This document shows positions 39,148-48,056 of a stretch of DNA of 64,000 nt, piece by piece. Position numbers and translations under genes: made by a program. Numbering within the stretch: the stretch's first letter is position 1; every line of letters begins with the position of its first letter. The notes under the pieces are model-generated. The model was not told where the DNA came from. It made no database searches and saw nothing but the letters and a program-made list of their open reading frames with translations. This stretch comes from Bacteroidia bacterium (GTDB lineage: Bacteria > Bacteroidota > Bacteroidia > NS11-12g > UBA9320): the NCBI GenBank assembly GCA_018402155.1, contig JAGYJG010000001.1, positions 2,344,627-2,408,626 of the forward strand. Reading direction: 5' to 3'.

Positions 39148-39777
39148 TTAATAGAACGTTTTTCGGTTGGTTCTGTTCCAATAGGTAACAAGTAAAAAGC
39201 CAAAAAGTGCACCACCTAAGTGTGCAAAATGTGCAATGCCAGCTTGAAACCCACCGATACCTGCAAAAAGCTCGAAAGCCGCGTATCCTATTACAGCATA
39301 TTTAGCTTTGATAGCTACGGGGATGAACATAAGATAAAGCTCCGTATTGGGCCAATACATTGCAAAGGCAACCAGCACGCCAAATAAAGCGCCAGATGCG
39401 CCTACAGTTGGCTGGTTTATATTAACTAAACCTTGTGTTATCTCATAGTCTTGCACCAAGGTATGTATGAGTGCTGCACCCAAACCGGTAATGATATAAA
39501 AATTGAGATACCGCTTGGCACCCCACATTTGCTCTAGCTTACTACCAAACATATATACACCAAACATATTGAAAAGAATATGAGAAAATCCCCCGTGCAT
39601 AAACATATGAGTGATAATTTGCCAACCATTAAAATAGTCACTTTTGTAATTGAACAAAGCAAAATACTCGTAGGCTTGATCGCCAAGAACCATAGTCATT
39701 ACAAACATCAAAATGTTGATACCAATAATATTTCTGGTAACGGTAGGTAAGTTAAATTGGTTGCTATTGAATTGCAT
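39148..39777 (-). CDS. Rhomboid-family intramembrane serine protease (short)
   Basis: 209 residues with the six-helix core only. HMFMHGGFSHILFNMFGVYM gives the oxyanion-hole region, Ser128 in VGASGALFG and His186 in IAHFAHLGGALFGF the catalytic dyad. The substrate is unknown. It lies 9 bases after mutL. Tandem short and long rhomboids beside mutL are common in this phylum, presumably by duplication and divergence. Confidence 0.94.
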   Translation of the reverse strand: MQFNSNQFNLPTVTRNIIGINILMFVMTMVLGDQAYEYFALFNYKSDYFNGWQIITHMFMHGGFSHILFNMFGVYMFGSKLEQMWGAKRYLNFYIITGLGAALIHTLVQDYEITQGLVNINQPTVGASGALFGVLVAFAMYWPNTELYLMFIPVAIKAKYAVIGYAAFELFAGIGGFQAGIAHFAHLGGALFGFLLVTYWNRTNRKTFY

Positions 39778-39786
39778 GTTTACTGA

Positions 39787-41559
39787 TTATTGAAAAAAAC
39801 GTTCCAAACTGCTCTTTGTTAGTTTTATTAAAATAGGTTTTCCGGCTTTGTTGGTGGTATACTGCTCGCACTGGAGCAATTCTCCTAGCAAATTACTCAT
39901 TTCTAAGGCAGTCAATACTTTGCCTGCCTTAATGGCAGCGTTCTTTGCAGCTGCTTGTTTTAGAGCGTCTTGCTTAGTTATTTTTAAGTCGTGAAAAGTG
40001 ATTTTAAAATCTTCTATGATTTGTAAAACGATGTCTGCTCCATCGGCTTTGCTTAGCTCACTAGGTAAGCCGTTTATGATGATGGCATCATTGCCAAACT
40101 CGCTGGTATCAAAACCTAAGGCATTTATATCTTCTTTCATTTCTAGATATAGTGCAAGATCAGCTTTACTCAGTTCTATAGTACGCGGAAAAAGCAACTG
40201 TTGTGAGGCTATTTGTTGTTGGTCTTGGTAGCGCTCATACAGCACTTGTGCATGGGCGCGGTGCTGGTTTACAACACAAAGCTCTCCATTTATTTTTGCT
40301 ATTATATATGCTTGATCTATTTGAAAAAGATCTGTAGCAGCTTCAGTAGTTTCTATTATCTTGTTTGGGACTCCGCTAAAAATGGGGCGTTGTTGTGCCT
40401 GTTCTATTGGCGTATTTAGTAGCTCATCTAGTTTTTCCCACTCAGTACTAGTGCGCTGCCTAGGTGCATCAAAAGGATTGAAACGCACATCTGGTCCAGT
40501 AGTTTTTAGGCTGGGATTGTATTCGCTATTGGGAGTTAGTGCATTATAAAGTTGTGCCTGCGTAGGCATCACGTAGTGCATACCCAATGTCTTTTTGATG
40601 ACGCTTTGTAGCAGTGTGTACACATGGCGTCCGTCTTCAAATTTTACCTCGTGCTTGGTAGGGTGTATATTTACATCTATCTTGCTCGGTTCTACATCCA
40701 AAAACAATACAAAAAATGGAAAGGTCTTTTCCTCTAGTAGCCGGCCGTACGCGGAGCTTATAGCATGATTGAGGTAGGCGTCTTTTATAAATCGTCCGTT
40801 GGCAAATAAGTATTGGCTCCCTCTAGTACGTTTGGCCAGTTTTGGGGAACCTATAAATCCGTGTATGCCTACTATATCGGTTTGTTCTCTGGTGTCTATT
40901 AGTTCTTCTTCTTTAATACTAAACAAGTCAGCGATACGATTTTTTAGGCTTCCGCCTCGCAGTTTTGATAGGTTTTTGTCTTGGTTGTAAAATTCGAAAC
41001 CTATAGCGGGATATGCTAGCGCAATGCGTTGGTATTCTTCAAAAATATGTTTGGTTTCTACCGTGATGCTTTTTAGAAAATTTTTGCGAGCGGGGATGTT
41101 ATAAAAAAGATTTTTTACGGCAATGGAAGTCCCATGTGTAGCAGCCGTATTTTCTTGTGTTTCTACTACTCCAGCATGTATTACTATGCGGGTACCTACG
41201 CTTTCTTCGGCACTTTTGGTACGCATTTCTACCTCACTCACAGAGGCTATACTGGCTAGTGCCTCTCCTCTAAATCCGAGGGTGTGCAGGTTATAAAGGT
41301 CTGCGGCCTTGGTTATTTTTGAGGTGGCATGACGCTCCCAGCACATACGTGCATCAAAGGCATTCATGCCAGAGCCATCATCATCTACTTGTATGTGGGT
41401 ACAGCCACCATTTTTTATAAAAAGCTTGATATGGCTCGCGCCGGCGTCTACCGCATTTTCTAGCAGTTCTTTTACCACTGAAGCCGGTCGCTGTACTACC
41501 TCACCAGCAGCTATTTGGTTGGCAGTACTTTCGGGCAGTAGTTGTATTATTCCGGGCAT
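39787..41559 (-). CDS. mutL: DNA mismatch repair protein MutL
   Basis: 590 residues. The GHKL ATPase has IAAGEVVQRPASVVKELLEN, AVDAGAS, DDDGSGM, and TLGFRGEALASIASVSE in the first 110 residues. The C-terminal dimerisation domain follows a linker at about 330-400. In MutL proteins that cut DNA the C-terminal motif is DQHAxxExxxxE; here that position reads NQHRAHAQVLYE, so the first Asp is Asn and the first Glu is replaced. Whether it can still nick DNA is doubtful. It is the second gene of the 41898-36577 operon, starting nine bases after the small membrane protein gene. Confidence 0.96.
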   Translation of the reverse strand: MPGIIQLLPESTANQIAAGEVVQRPASVVKELLENAVDAGASHIKLFIKNGGCTHIQVDDDGSGMNAFDARMCWERHATSKITKAADLYNLHTLGFRGEALASIASVSEVEMRTKSAEESVGTRIVIHAGVVETQENTAATHGTSIAVKNLFYNIPARKNFLKSITVETKHIFEEYQRIALAYPAIGFEFYNQDKNLSKLRGGSLKNRIADLFSIKEEELIDTREQTDIVGIHGFIGSPKLAKRTRGSQYLFANGRFIKDAYLNHAISSAYGRLLEEKTFPFFVLFLDVEPSKIDVNIHPTKHEVKFEDGRHVYTLLQSVIKKTLGMHYVMPTQAQLYNALTPNSEYNPSLKTTGPDVRFNPFDAPRQRTSTEWEKLDELLNTPIEQAQQRPIFSGVPNKIIETTEAATDLFQIDQAYIIAKINGELCVVNQHRAHAQVLYERYQDQQQIASQQLLFPRTIELSKADLALYLEMKEDINALGFDTSEFGNDAIIINGLPSELSKADGADIVLQIIEDFKITFHDLKITKQDALKQAAAKNAAIKAGKVLTALEMSNLLGELLQCEQYTTNKAGKPILIKLTKSSLERFFQ

Positions 41560-41568
41560 CTTTTGGGC

Positions 41569-41898
41569 TTATCTAGAAAAGCTTTCGAAGATAATTTTGA
41601 GTAGATTAGAATTCCAAAGATAGTAGAAAATAACCGTTAGAATACCTGCAATAGCCGCTATACGCAAAGTATAGAGCTTGTTGCCCGGTGCTGTCCCATA
41701 CCTATTGCTGGTTTGCTTGGCCTTGTAAGCACGCCGTATGTTTTCTTTTACATTGTTTGGGATATCCGTCTCTTCGCCCATTTCTCTTTTTATATCGGCT
41801 ACACGGGTGTGCAGTTCTTCTTTGGCCTCATCATAAAAAGCAGGCACGTAGTTAAACTTGCGGTGTTTTGGTAGTCTCGAAAATCTCAGGTTAATCAT
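41569..41898 (-). CDS. Small conserved membrane-anchored protein upstream of mutL
   Basis: 109 residues. An N-terminal basic segment (MINLRFSRLPKHRKFNYVPA) is followed by a helical region and one C-terminal membrane helix (TLRIAAIAGILTVIFYYLWN), giving a tail-anchored topology. The start pattern NLRF..LP.HR.FNY.P...DEAKEEL recurs in Bacteroidota genes next to mutL. No function is known. First gene of the operon. Confidence 0.75.
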   Translation of the reverse strand: MINLRFSRLPKHRKFNYVPAFYDEAKEELHTRVADIKREMGEETDIPNNVKENIRRAYKAKQTSNRYGTAPGNKLYTLRIAAIAGILTVIFYYLWNSNLLKIIFESFSR

Positions 41899-42015
41899 AC
41901 GTGTTACAAAATTATCTTTTTTTTGGAAGCTTGCCGCACTTTGTATGCTAATTTAAGCAAGGGCAAAGGGAGTGGTAAGCCAAATAATTGGCGGATATTT
42001 TTTATAAAACCGTAG

Positions 42016-42723
42016 CTACTGAAAACAATTGGCCTTAAAAGAACGCTCTGCAACTACAATACTGTTGTCTAGTGCTTTTTGGTACTCCTCACACGCAAAT
42101 TCTTTTTCATTTATCCGCAAGTACAGATTTCCTTTTATGTAATGCACCATTTTGTAGGCGGGCAGTAGTTTTTCTACCGAGTTGTAGTCTCTTAGCGCTC
42201 CATCTATGTCTTTCATTGCTACTTTTAATTCGGCTCTGCGCTTGTAGAGATCACCAGAAAGTTTGTCTATAGCTACTGCTACATCTAAATCTGCAAGTGC
42301 TAGCGCCGGGTTTCCGCTTGCGGCATACGCTTCTGCTCGCACTTTCAAAAATGGCACACTTTGCGGTGCCTTTTCCAAAACGTGGTTGTAATCATTAATG
42401 GCTGCTGCGTATTCTCTTAGTTGCACTAGGCATAAACCGCGGTAGTAATAGGCCTCTTTATACACAGGATTTAGCGCTAGTGTTTTACTGAAATCTTGCT
42501 TTGCTTCGGCAAACATTTTTGCGTTGTACTCAGTGGTCCCTCGATTGAAATATCCCCTAAAATCTTTCGGATTAGCAGCGATATACTGGTTGTATAGCTC
42601 AATGGCCTTAGGATAGTCACGTTCTAGTGTGGCTCTATTGGCCTGTATGAGGAGCTCGCTGCCCGTCTGTGCGTGTAGGCTTGCACCGATATATAATACT
42701 AGTAGGGTGATGTATAATCTCAT
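42016..42723 (-). CDS. Secreted TPR-repeat protein
   Basis: 235 residues from ATG 42723, where a signal peptide begins (MRLYITLLVLYIGASLHAQ). Five or six TPR units follow (RDYPKAIELYNQYIAANPKD, AKQDFSKTLALNPVYKEAYY, AAINDYNHVLEKAPQSVPFL, GALRDYNSVEKLLPAYKMVH) and the typical ending NEKEFACEEYQKAL. It is probably a periplasmic scaffold. Starting further upstream at 42804 would hide the signal peptide. Confidence 0.88.
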   Translation of the reverse strand: MRLYITLLVLYIGASLHAQTGSELLIQANRATLERDYPKAIELYNQYIAANPKDFRGYFNRGTTEYNAKMFAEAKQDFSKTLALNPVYKEAYYYRGLCLVQLREYAAAINDYNHVLEKAPQSVPFLKVRAEAYAASGNPALALADLDVAVAIDKLSGDLYKRRAELKVAMKDIDGALRDYNSVEKLLPAYKMVHYIKGNLYLRINEKEFACEEYQKALDNSIVVAERSFKANCFQ

Positions 42724-43196
42724 GGGTATCTTATAGCGAACAAAGAAAGTGCCGAACATAACAGTTTGCCAAATATAATTTTGCGTACGCACGGTTGTTT
42801 GCAAAAAAAATGTATCGTCGGGGTGAGTAAAACCGATAGTACATGAAAACTACTAGACGAGACACTGGTAGTCACGATTTTTTTTTGGCCAGAAGTACGA
42901 TACGATTTCAGATTTTGAAGTTTAGCAAATAGAGGTAGCCTTTCTGAGAGGCGTGGGCTCTGCGGATTTATTGACATCTAAGTGACTGAAATAGTGGAAC
43001 CGAAGTATGCAGGTATTGCACAAGAAAAATAAAAAATAACACCAATACAGCATATAGCCATTGGTGGGTAAATCATAAAGTGGTAGCGCAAAACGCCCAC
43101 ACAAATTAAGAGGGTTTTAATAGGTGCAAGAAGTAGAGGGGTAGTGGCAGGCAATTTTTTCCAAAACAACTGATAGATCCCGTTGTTATTTTCAAA
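42724..43196. other. Divergent intergenic stretch
   Basis: It separates the minus-strand TPR gene from the plus-strand DUF2805 gene. I see no gene; frames are of random composition. Confidence 0.4.
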
Positions 43197-43472
43197 ATGG
43201 CAGAATTTGCACACATCGATACCAATAGAATAATAGAAATGGCCTGGGAAGACCGCACCAGTTTTGATTCCATTAAAGAACAATTTGGCCTAACCGAAAA
43301 AGAGGTAATAACGCTGATGCGCCGAGAAATGAAACCAAGTAGCTTTAGAATGTGGCGCAAAAGAGTACAAGGTAGAAGCACAAAACACACCAAACTCCGC
43401 GGCTTTGTGGCAGGAAGACACAAGTGCGCGCTGCAACGTACCATTACCAATAATAAAATTAGCAAAAGGTAG
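43197..43472 (+). CDS. DUF2805 (TIGR03643) family protein
   Basis: 91 residues. HIDTNRIIEMAWEDRTSFDS, then IKEQFGLTEKEVITLMRREM and KPSSFRMWRKRVQGRSTKHT cover the whole family domain. A small helix-turn-helix-like protein with a basic C-terminus, so nucleic-acid binding is plausible. It is convergent with the M43 protease gene. Confidence 0.93.
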   Translation: MAEFAHIDTNRIIEMAWEDRTSFDSIKEQFGLTEKEVITLMRREMKPSSFRMWRKRVQGRSTKHTKLRGFVAGRHKCALQRTITNNKISKR

Positions 43473-43557
43473 CCTCTGTTTTTGCCTATTCTAACCCAAT
43501 TCTACGGACCTAGCTAACTCTACAAAAGTCAACACCTAAAAAACAAGTGGTGAAACC

Positions 43558-44850
43558 TTACGGCCCAAGTACAATTAGTTTGCTTCTAAAAATAGTGCGA
43601 TTATCCTCAAGAATCGCAGCATAGTATAGCCCGGAGGAAATGGACAGCAGTGCCACATTTTCTTTGCTGTACGGAGTGAAAGATTTACGGTAAACAAGTT
43701 TGCCGTCTGTAGAATATAAATGTAGTTCCAGCTTTTGTTCAAAATAATGACTGCTAACCTCAATGTTTACCTGGTTTGAAGCGGGATTAGGATACAGACT
43801 TATGGTTTTCTGTTCTGCCAAAGAAGCTGGCTCTGGTATGGTTATATCTACGTATGCTGTATCATAAATGTACGGTCTTAGGTTTACCAAGTTGTAAATC
43901 ATTAGCTCTTTTTGTTCATTGGTAAACATGGCTTGGCACCGGTTATCGGTGTAGTCCATATAGTTTTCATATTGATCTGGATAGTCTATGCCTTGTTTTT
44001 CAATGCACGTATTTTTATTGTTATCGCATGTCCTATTTGCTGCTATGGTATAGGGTGTATCTTTTATCCCGTCATCTCGCCAGCATTCTGTACTATCTCC
44101 TGTTATTACGAGACTACCATCTCCCCATGTGTGTCTGAGACCTAAGTAGTGTCCAGCTTCGTGTATTATGATCTTGCGGTACTTTTCAAAATCGGAGGAA
44201 TACTCGGGTACTATTGTTCTGAAGTCGAGTACTATTCCTTGCAGATGTAGTGGTTTGAAATAAGCAGAAGGCCAGTGGGCAGCATAAATGGGAGGAGTAG
44301 CATATCCTAGATTTTTAGACATATTGCAAATCCAGATATTAAGGTACTTCTCAGGATGATATGCTGAGAGACCACTCGCGTCATACTTCATTAAATCATC
44401 AGTTTCGTAGAGGTAAAAGCTATTTTTGGCACGCAAGCGTTTAATAGTATCTCCATTTATATCTAAAATAGCCCGATAGAACTCAATTTTAATATCTGCT
44501 ATATTTTCTGAAAAAATATCTCGTACAATGGAAGTATCATCACCTCTATTGAAACCACGATTTAATACCGCAAGCATGGTGTCTAGCTTTTCAAAATTTA
44601 CCGTGCGCCCGTTCCTACTCAGTACATTAAAAAATACCGGAATTCTAAAAATGGTATCCTCCCTTGTTGTTTTATTCTTGTCTATAAATTTACGGAGTAT
44701 TCTATCATAATTCTCCATATAGTGATTGTAAGTAGGGTATTGATTTTCCCTAAGGTGATTCATATAACCAAGCTGTCCGCAGTCGTATTGAGCTACACAT
44801 TGACCACCAATGCTTCCAAAAAAAATAAGATAAAGCAAAATGCGACTCAT
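43558..44850 (-). CDS. Secreted M43-type zinc metalloprotease with T9SS sorting domain
   Basis: 430 residues. Signal peptide MSRILLYLIFFGSIGGQCVA; the zinc motif HEAGHYLGLRHTWG holds three histidines and the catalytic Glu (HExxHxxGxxH); YMDYTDNRCQAMFTNEQ carries the Met-turn. These mark the pappalysin-like M43 family. The last 80 residues are a type IX sorting domain (ISLYPNPASNQVNIEVSSHY, LYSTDGKLVYRKSF, GLYYAAILED). It would be secreted to the surface and probably breaks down environmental protein. Confidence 0.95.
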   Translation of the reverse strand: MSRILLYLIFFGSIGGQCVAQYDCGQLGYMNHLRENQYPTYNHYMENYDRILRKFIDKNKTTREDTIFRIPVFFNVLSRNGRTVNFEKLDTMLAVLNRGFNRGDDTSIVRDIFSENIADIKIEFYRAILDINGDTIKRLRAKNSFYLYETDDLMKYDASGLSAYHPEKYLNIWICNMSKNLGYATPPIYAAHWPSAYFKPLHLQGIVLDFRTIVPEYSSDFEKYRKIIIHEAGHYLGLRHTWGDGSLVITGDSTECWRDDGIKDTPYTIAANRTCDNNKNTCIEKQGIDYPDQYENYMDYTDNRCQAMFTNEQKELMIYNLVNLRPYIYDTAYVDITIPEPASLAEQKTISLYPNPASNQVNIEVSSHYFEQKLELHLYSTDGKLVYRKSFTPYSKENVALLSISSGLYYAAILEDNRTIFRSKLIVLGP

Positions 44851-45051
44851 GATTTTTCAAAAATACCATTTTTTTCAATACTTCTTTCACGAGGCTCAAC
44901 CAAAAATATGCGCTAAAGTCCGTATGATTTTATCTTTTTATTAACCCATTATTCTCTGGTATTCAATACTCTAGTGACAGCATTATAAAATTCTACCTTG
45001 TATATATCATTCTCACTAGGAAGAAAATAAAGTATGACCGAGAATAAAAGT

Positions 45052-45082
45052 AAAAAAAATCCCCTGCCAAACGACAGGGGAT
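45052..45082 (-). terminator. Terminator of the msrBA gene
   Basis: ATCCCCTG pairs with CAGGGGAT around an eight-base loop, followed by a T run on the minus strand, 31 bases past the stop. Confidence 0.9.
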
Positions 45083-45112
45083 CCCAACTAATCAATAACT
45101 AAAAAATGGTAA

Positions 45113-46168
45113 TCACTCCTTAATCAAATTCTTATATTTCAATTGAAACTTGGCCACTTTTGGGCCTATAACAGCACTACAGTAGCCGTTCGTATTTTTA
45201 TTGGTGTTGTAGTAGTTTTGGTGGTAATCCTCTGCAGTACTGTAGTTGTTTATAGGTTCTATGGCTGTCACTATTGGGTCTGTCCATAGGTCGCTTGCAT
45301 CTATTTCTTGCATCACTTTTTCTGCTGTGGCTTTTTGTTCAGCAGTATGATAATAAATAACTGAACGGTATTGTGTTCCTTTGTCTCCGCCTTGTTGGTT
45401 TAGCGTAGTAGGGTCGTGCACATGAAAGAGAATGTTTACTAGTTTTTCGTAGGTTATGACTGCTGGGTCAAAAACAATTTGAGCTACTTCTACACTTCCT
45501 GTATTGCCTTCACAAACCATTTTGTAGGTAGGGTTTTTTATTTTTCCACCGGCATAGCCACTTTCTACATGGTGTACGCCTTTTAGCTTTTCAAAAAGTA
45601 CCTCTACGCACCAAAAACATCCAGCTCCAAAAGTAGCGGTGTCCATCTGAGAAAAATCTTTGGGTTGTGAGAGTATAATAGAAGGTAGCTCTTCACCACC
45701 GGCTACAAAATTCATAGAAATACCATTGACGCAGTGGCGAGTATTTTTGGGAGTCATTCGTTCACCTTCAAAAACATGGCCCAAGTGCCCTTTGCAATTG
45801 GAACAAACAATTTCAGTTCTTCGTCCGTCAGCGTCGGGTACTCTATCTACAGCACCTGCTATTTCATCATCAAAACTTGGCCAGCCACAGTGGCTATTAA
45901 ATTTGGTGTCTGAGGTATATAGCGCTTGGTTGCATTGTTTACAGATATAGGTTCCCGTTGCTTCACTATCTGTGAAACTACTCGTGCCTGGATACTCCGT
46001 TCCTTTGTTCAATATGACACGTTTTTCTGCTTCGGTCAATGTGTTATATAGCATGGTTGTATGTGGTTTTTTGAGGTTCTGATTTTGAACTACTGAGGTA
46101 GGTTTGTTCTGCGCATTGCATGCGGTCACCAAAAATGCAACTATGATGTAGATAAAACGCTTCATCAT
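45113..46168 (-). CDS. Bifunctional methionine sulfoxide reductase, MsrB-MsrA fusion lipoprotein
   Basis: It reduces both oxidised forms of methionine in envelope proteins. From ATG 46168 the 351 residues begin MMKRFIYIIVAFLVTACNAQ, with lipobox VTAC. The MsrB domain (about 45-170) has zinc cysteines CKQC and CSNC, HCGWPSF and the catalytic RHCVNGISMNF. The MsrA domain (about 180-350) has the catalytic GAGCFWCVE, ESGYAGG and DPTTLNQQGGDKGTQYRS. The order MsrB then MsrA is opposite to the Neisseria type. A lipid anchor places it in the periplasm, where a thiol supplier is needed. The longer start at 46273 would mask the signal. Confidence 0.94.
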   Translation of the reverse strand: MMKRFIYIIVAFLVTACNAQNKPTSVVQNQNLKKPHTTMLYNTLTEAEKRVILNKGTEYPGTSSFTDSEATGTYICKQCNQALYTSDTKFNSHCGWPSFDDEIAGAVDRVPDADGRRTEIVCSNCKGHLGHVFEGERMTPKNTRHCVNGISMNFVAGGEELPSIILSQPKDFSQMDTATFGAGCFWCVEVLFEKLKGVHHVESGYAGGKIKNPTYKMVCEGNTGSVEVAQIVFDPAVITYEKLVNILFHVHDPTTLNQQGGDKGTQYRSVIYYHTAEQKATAEKVMQEIDASDLWTDPIVTAIEPINNYSTAEDYHQNYYNTNKNTNGYCSAVIGPKVAKFQLKYKNLIKE

Positions 46169-46425
46169 AGGTGTAACGCTTGGAAATGTATTTTGGATTT
46201 TGAAAAAATTGATTTTACACAAAATGGACAAAAATGAGGTCTGGTGAAGCTTTACACCAAGCTTATTTGCCATAGATTTTGGGTGTTGCCCGGGAGTTGA
46301 TCTTTATTTCAAATGCACTACCTAGCCAATGATTGGAGTATAAAAATGAGATATATCTCGGATATATTTATGGTGTCAAAACCCATTATTTCATACATTT
46401 GCGCTACCATTAAAAAGGGTGTAAC

Positions 46426-47472
46426 ATGAAATTGCATAATACTATTAATGGGGAAGAGCTGAAGGAAAAAATAAAAAATAGTGATGAAAAACGCACCACT
46501 ATTTCCTTTTATAAATATGCCAAAATTGGCAATCCCCAACTGTTTAGAGACCACTTGTTTTATCATTGGAGCCTCCTCGGAGTGTTGGGGCGTATCTACG
46601 TAGCGCACGAAGGTATAAATGCACAGCTTAGTGTGCCCACCGAAAATGTAGAAACCTATATAAAAGAACTTTCTCACGTCACATTTTTAGATGGAGTACG
46701 CCTAAACTATGCCGTAGAAGACGATGGGAAATCATTTTTTAAACTGGCCATAAAAGTAAAAAATAAGATAGTAGCAGACGGCTTGAATGATGACTTATTT
46801 GACGTGAGTAAACCAGGAAACTATCTTAAAGTAGAGGAGTTTAATGCCCTTACCGACAAGGAAGATACTATCCTCATAGACATGCGAAATCACTATGAAA
46901 GTGAAGTGGGTCATTTTAAAGGAGCATGGTGTCCAGATGTAGACACTTTTAGAGAACAGCTGCCACTGGTGGTAAACAAACTAGCAGACCAAAAAGATAA
47001 ACCAGTGGTGATGTACTGCACCGGCGGTATCCGCTGCGAAAAGGCCAGTGCCTACCTCAAACATAAAGGATTTAAGGAGGTATATCACCTGGAAGGAGGT
47101 ATCATTAAATACGCTAGAGATGCCAAGGAAAGCGGTTTACCCAATAAATTCGTAGGTAAAAATTTTGTGTTTGATCAGCGCATAAATGAGCGTATTTCTG
47201 AGGATATTATAGCCCAGTGCCATCAATGTGGGGAACCGTTTGATGACCATACAAATTGTAGAAACAAGGCGTGCAATCTCCTATTTATCCAATGCCCAAA
47301 ATGTGCTGCCTCTTATGAGGGCACATGCTCAGTAGAGTGTAAGAATATAACAGCTTTACCGCAAGAACAACAGCGTGCACTTCGCCGAGGAAAAGACACG
47401 GGAGTTCGTATCTTTAGCAAAGGAAGATTTCAACAACACCATCCAAAAGACTCGAAAAAGGATGAGTTATAG
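46426..47472 (+). CDS. trhO: tRNA uridine-34 hydroxylase, rhodanese-like (TrhO/YceA)
   Basis: 348 residues. It performs the prephenate-independent 5-hydroxylation of U34 in some tRNAs. An N-terminal domain with ISFYKYAKIGNPQLFRDHL and HEGINAQLS precedes a rhodanese domain (IDMRNHYESEVGHFKGAWCP; active-site MYCTGGIRCEKAS with Cys198). The C-terminal part has zinc-type cysteines (CHQCGEPFDDHTNCRNKACN, CPKC). All three parts are normal for the family. Probably monocistronic. Confidence 0.95.
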   Translation: MKLHNTINGEELKEKIKNSDEKRTTISFYKYAKIGNPQLFRDHLFYHWSLLGVLGRIYVAHEGINAQLSVPTENVETYIKELSHVTFLDGVRLNYAVEDDGKSFFKLAIKVKNKIVADGLNDDLFDVSKPGNYLKVEEFNALTDKEDTILIDMRNHYESEVGHFKGAWCPDVDTFREQLPLVVNKLADQKDKPVVMYCTGGIRCEKASAYLKHKGFKEVYHLEGGIIKYARDAKESGLPNKFVGKNFVFDQRINERISEDIIAQCHQCGEPFDDHTNCRNKACNLLFIQCPKCAASYEGTCSVECKNITALPQEQQRALRRGKDTGVRIFSKGRFQQHHPKDSKKDEL

Positions 47473-47701
47473 CATGTTTTGCTGCGCATTAAAATCTTGT
47501 GTAAGCTTGATTTCATCCTCGGCGGTTTAGTGGCGTCGTATCTTCTACTATTTGCCTTTGGCAGCGCAGTATATTCTGGAGCGGCAAAGTGTAGCGCATC
47601 AAAAAACTACATGTAGAACTAAACTATACGCGTGGTGCGGAGTACTTTTGGGTTGTTTATGAAGAAAATTTGTGCCTTGTGCTATACAAGTATAACAAAA
47701 T
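47473..47701. other. Stretch upstream of the polysaccharide locus
   Basis: No gene supported. Confidence 0.4.
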
Positions 47702-47720
47702 CGAGTAATTTTGCTACTCG
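47702..47720 (+). promoter_or_regulatory. Palindromic operator with embedded promoter element, before the polysaccharide locus
   Basis: CGAGTA (47702-47707) and TACTCG (47715-47720) face each other across seven bases. The middle contains TAATTTTG, an exact TAnnTTTG -7 element (47706-47713). The 18 bases GAGTAATTTTGCTACTCG are identical to those at 59583-59600 before the regulator gene. A binding protein here would cover the promoter. Confidence 0.65.
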
Positions 47721-47857
47721 TTATGCATAATGTCCAATTAGATACGAGGAGTGCTATCAATAACTGGGTGAAATCATTCAATCTACGCGTGACTTTTTTA
47801 GCCTTTTTCAGGAAGAGTGTTCCCCGATATTTATATAAATTGATTGGAGTAAATAAA

Positions 47858-47887
47858 TACCTTTGTCGCTTGTTATTTTTTGCGACA
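47858..47887 (+). promoter_or_regulatory. Second promoter element and 5' stem-loop before the polysaccharide locus
   Basis: TACCTTTG at 47858-47865 fits TAnnTTTG; TTG at 47840-47842 is only 15 bases away, short of the usual 19. TGTCGC (47864-47869) pairs with GCGACA (47882-47887), which would form a stem at the start of such a transcript. Confidence 0.4.
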
Positions 47888-48056
47888 TATCCAAAGGGAT
47901 GTTTAACATTCCATTATCATCAATCTCCGTGCGGGAATTAAAGAGGGTAATTGGGATGTTTTTTGTTTTGGTCTTTGGGACTGAGGTGGCGAAGCTGCAT
48001 ACTACCAAAACAGAGTGTAAAGCTAATTTGAATAGAGATAATAGTGCAAATACCTA

